DNA of 6,281 bases, taken from Calditrichota bacterium. Lineage in GTDB: Bacteria; Calditrichota; Calditrichia; Calditrichales; Calditrichaceae. The position numbers and the translations under genes are program-made. The stretch is taken from positions 1 through 6,281 of the forward strand of contig JAJRSN010000298.1 of assembly GCA_024278715.1 (NCBI GenBank), written 5' to 3'. Below are positions 6,271-6,281 of the stretch, piece by piece (position 1 is the stretch's first letter; the number at the start of each line of letters is the position of its first letter). The notes below the pieces were generated by a model. That model was not told the DNA's origin. It saw only the letters and a list, made by a program, of their open reading frames with translations, and made no database searches.

Positions 6271-6281
6271 AAAAGATTAAA

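Overview
The window carries the end of a rod-shape (elongasome) operon, followed by a separate gene for a secreted or envelope tetratricopeptide-repeat (TPR) protein. All credible genes are on the + strand. The source is a Gram-negative-like bacterium of moderate G+C, with AT-rich spacers. The shape operon, the SEDS protein sequence, the FlgO/TolB-N-like plus TPR lipoprotein-free secreted protein, and the heptamer-repeat spacer suggest the FCB side of the tree. Calditrichota or a related lineage is my best guess, but it rests on general resemblance only and is weak.

Layout. Bases 2-316 encode the C-terminal 104 residues of MreC; the gene begins upstream of the window. MreD (297-785) overlaps it by 20 bp and uses a TTG start with a good Shine-Dalgarno. 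PBP2 (mrdA, 778-2658) overlaps mreD by 8 bp if its GTG start is right. RodA (mrdB, 2660-3886) starts one base after the PBP2 stop. This tight packing implies one transcript and translational coupling. The products act together: RodA polymerises lipid II into glycan, PBP2 crosslinks it and activates RodA, and MreC/MreD link the pair to MreB filaments, whose gene probably lies just upstream.

Bases 3887-4236 are an AT-rich spacer without a convincing gene. It holds short direct repeats, two weak hairpins and a candidate promoter for the next gene. The gene at 4237-6057 encodes a 606-residue protein with a signal peptide, an N-terminal alpha/beta domain like FlgO/TolB-N, and about nine TPR units, one of which is split by an insertion of about 40 residues. 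Bases 6058-6281 are non-coding and consist largely of degenerate 7-bp repeats of the form NGTRAYN, interspersed with GATTAAA heptamers, running off the end of the window.

I do not see a new defence, mobile or biosynthetic system. The parts most worth a second look are the heptamer-repeat spacer, a likely Cys/Cys/His/Cys metal site in PBP2, the split TPR of the secreted protein, and the repeat-bearing spacer after rodA.
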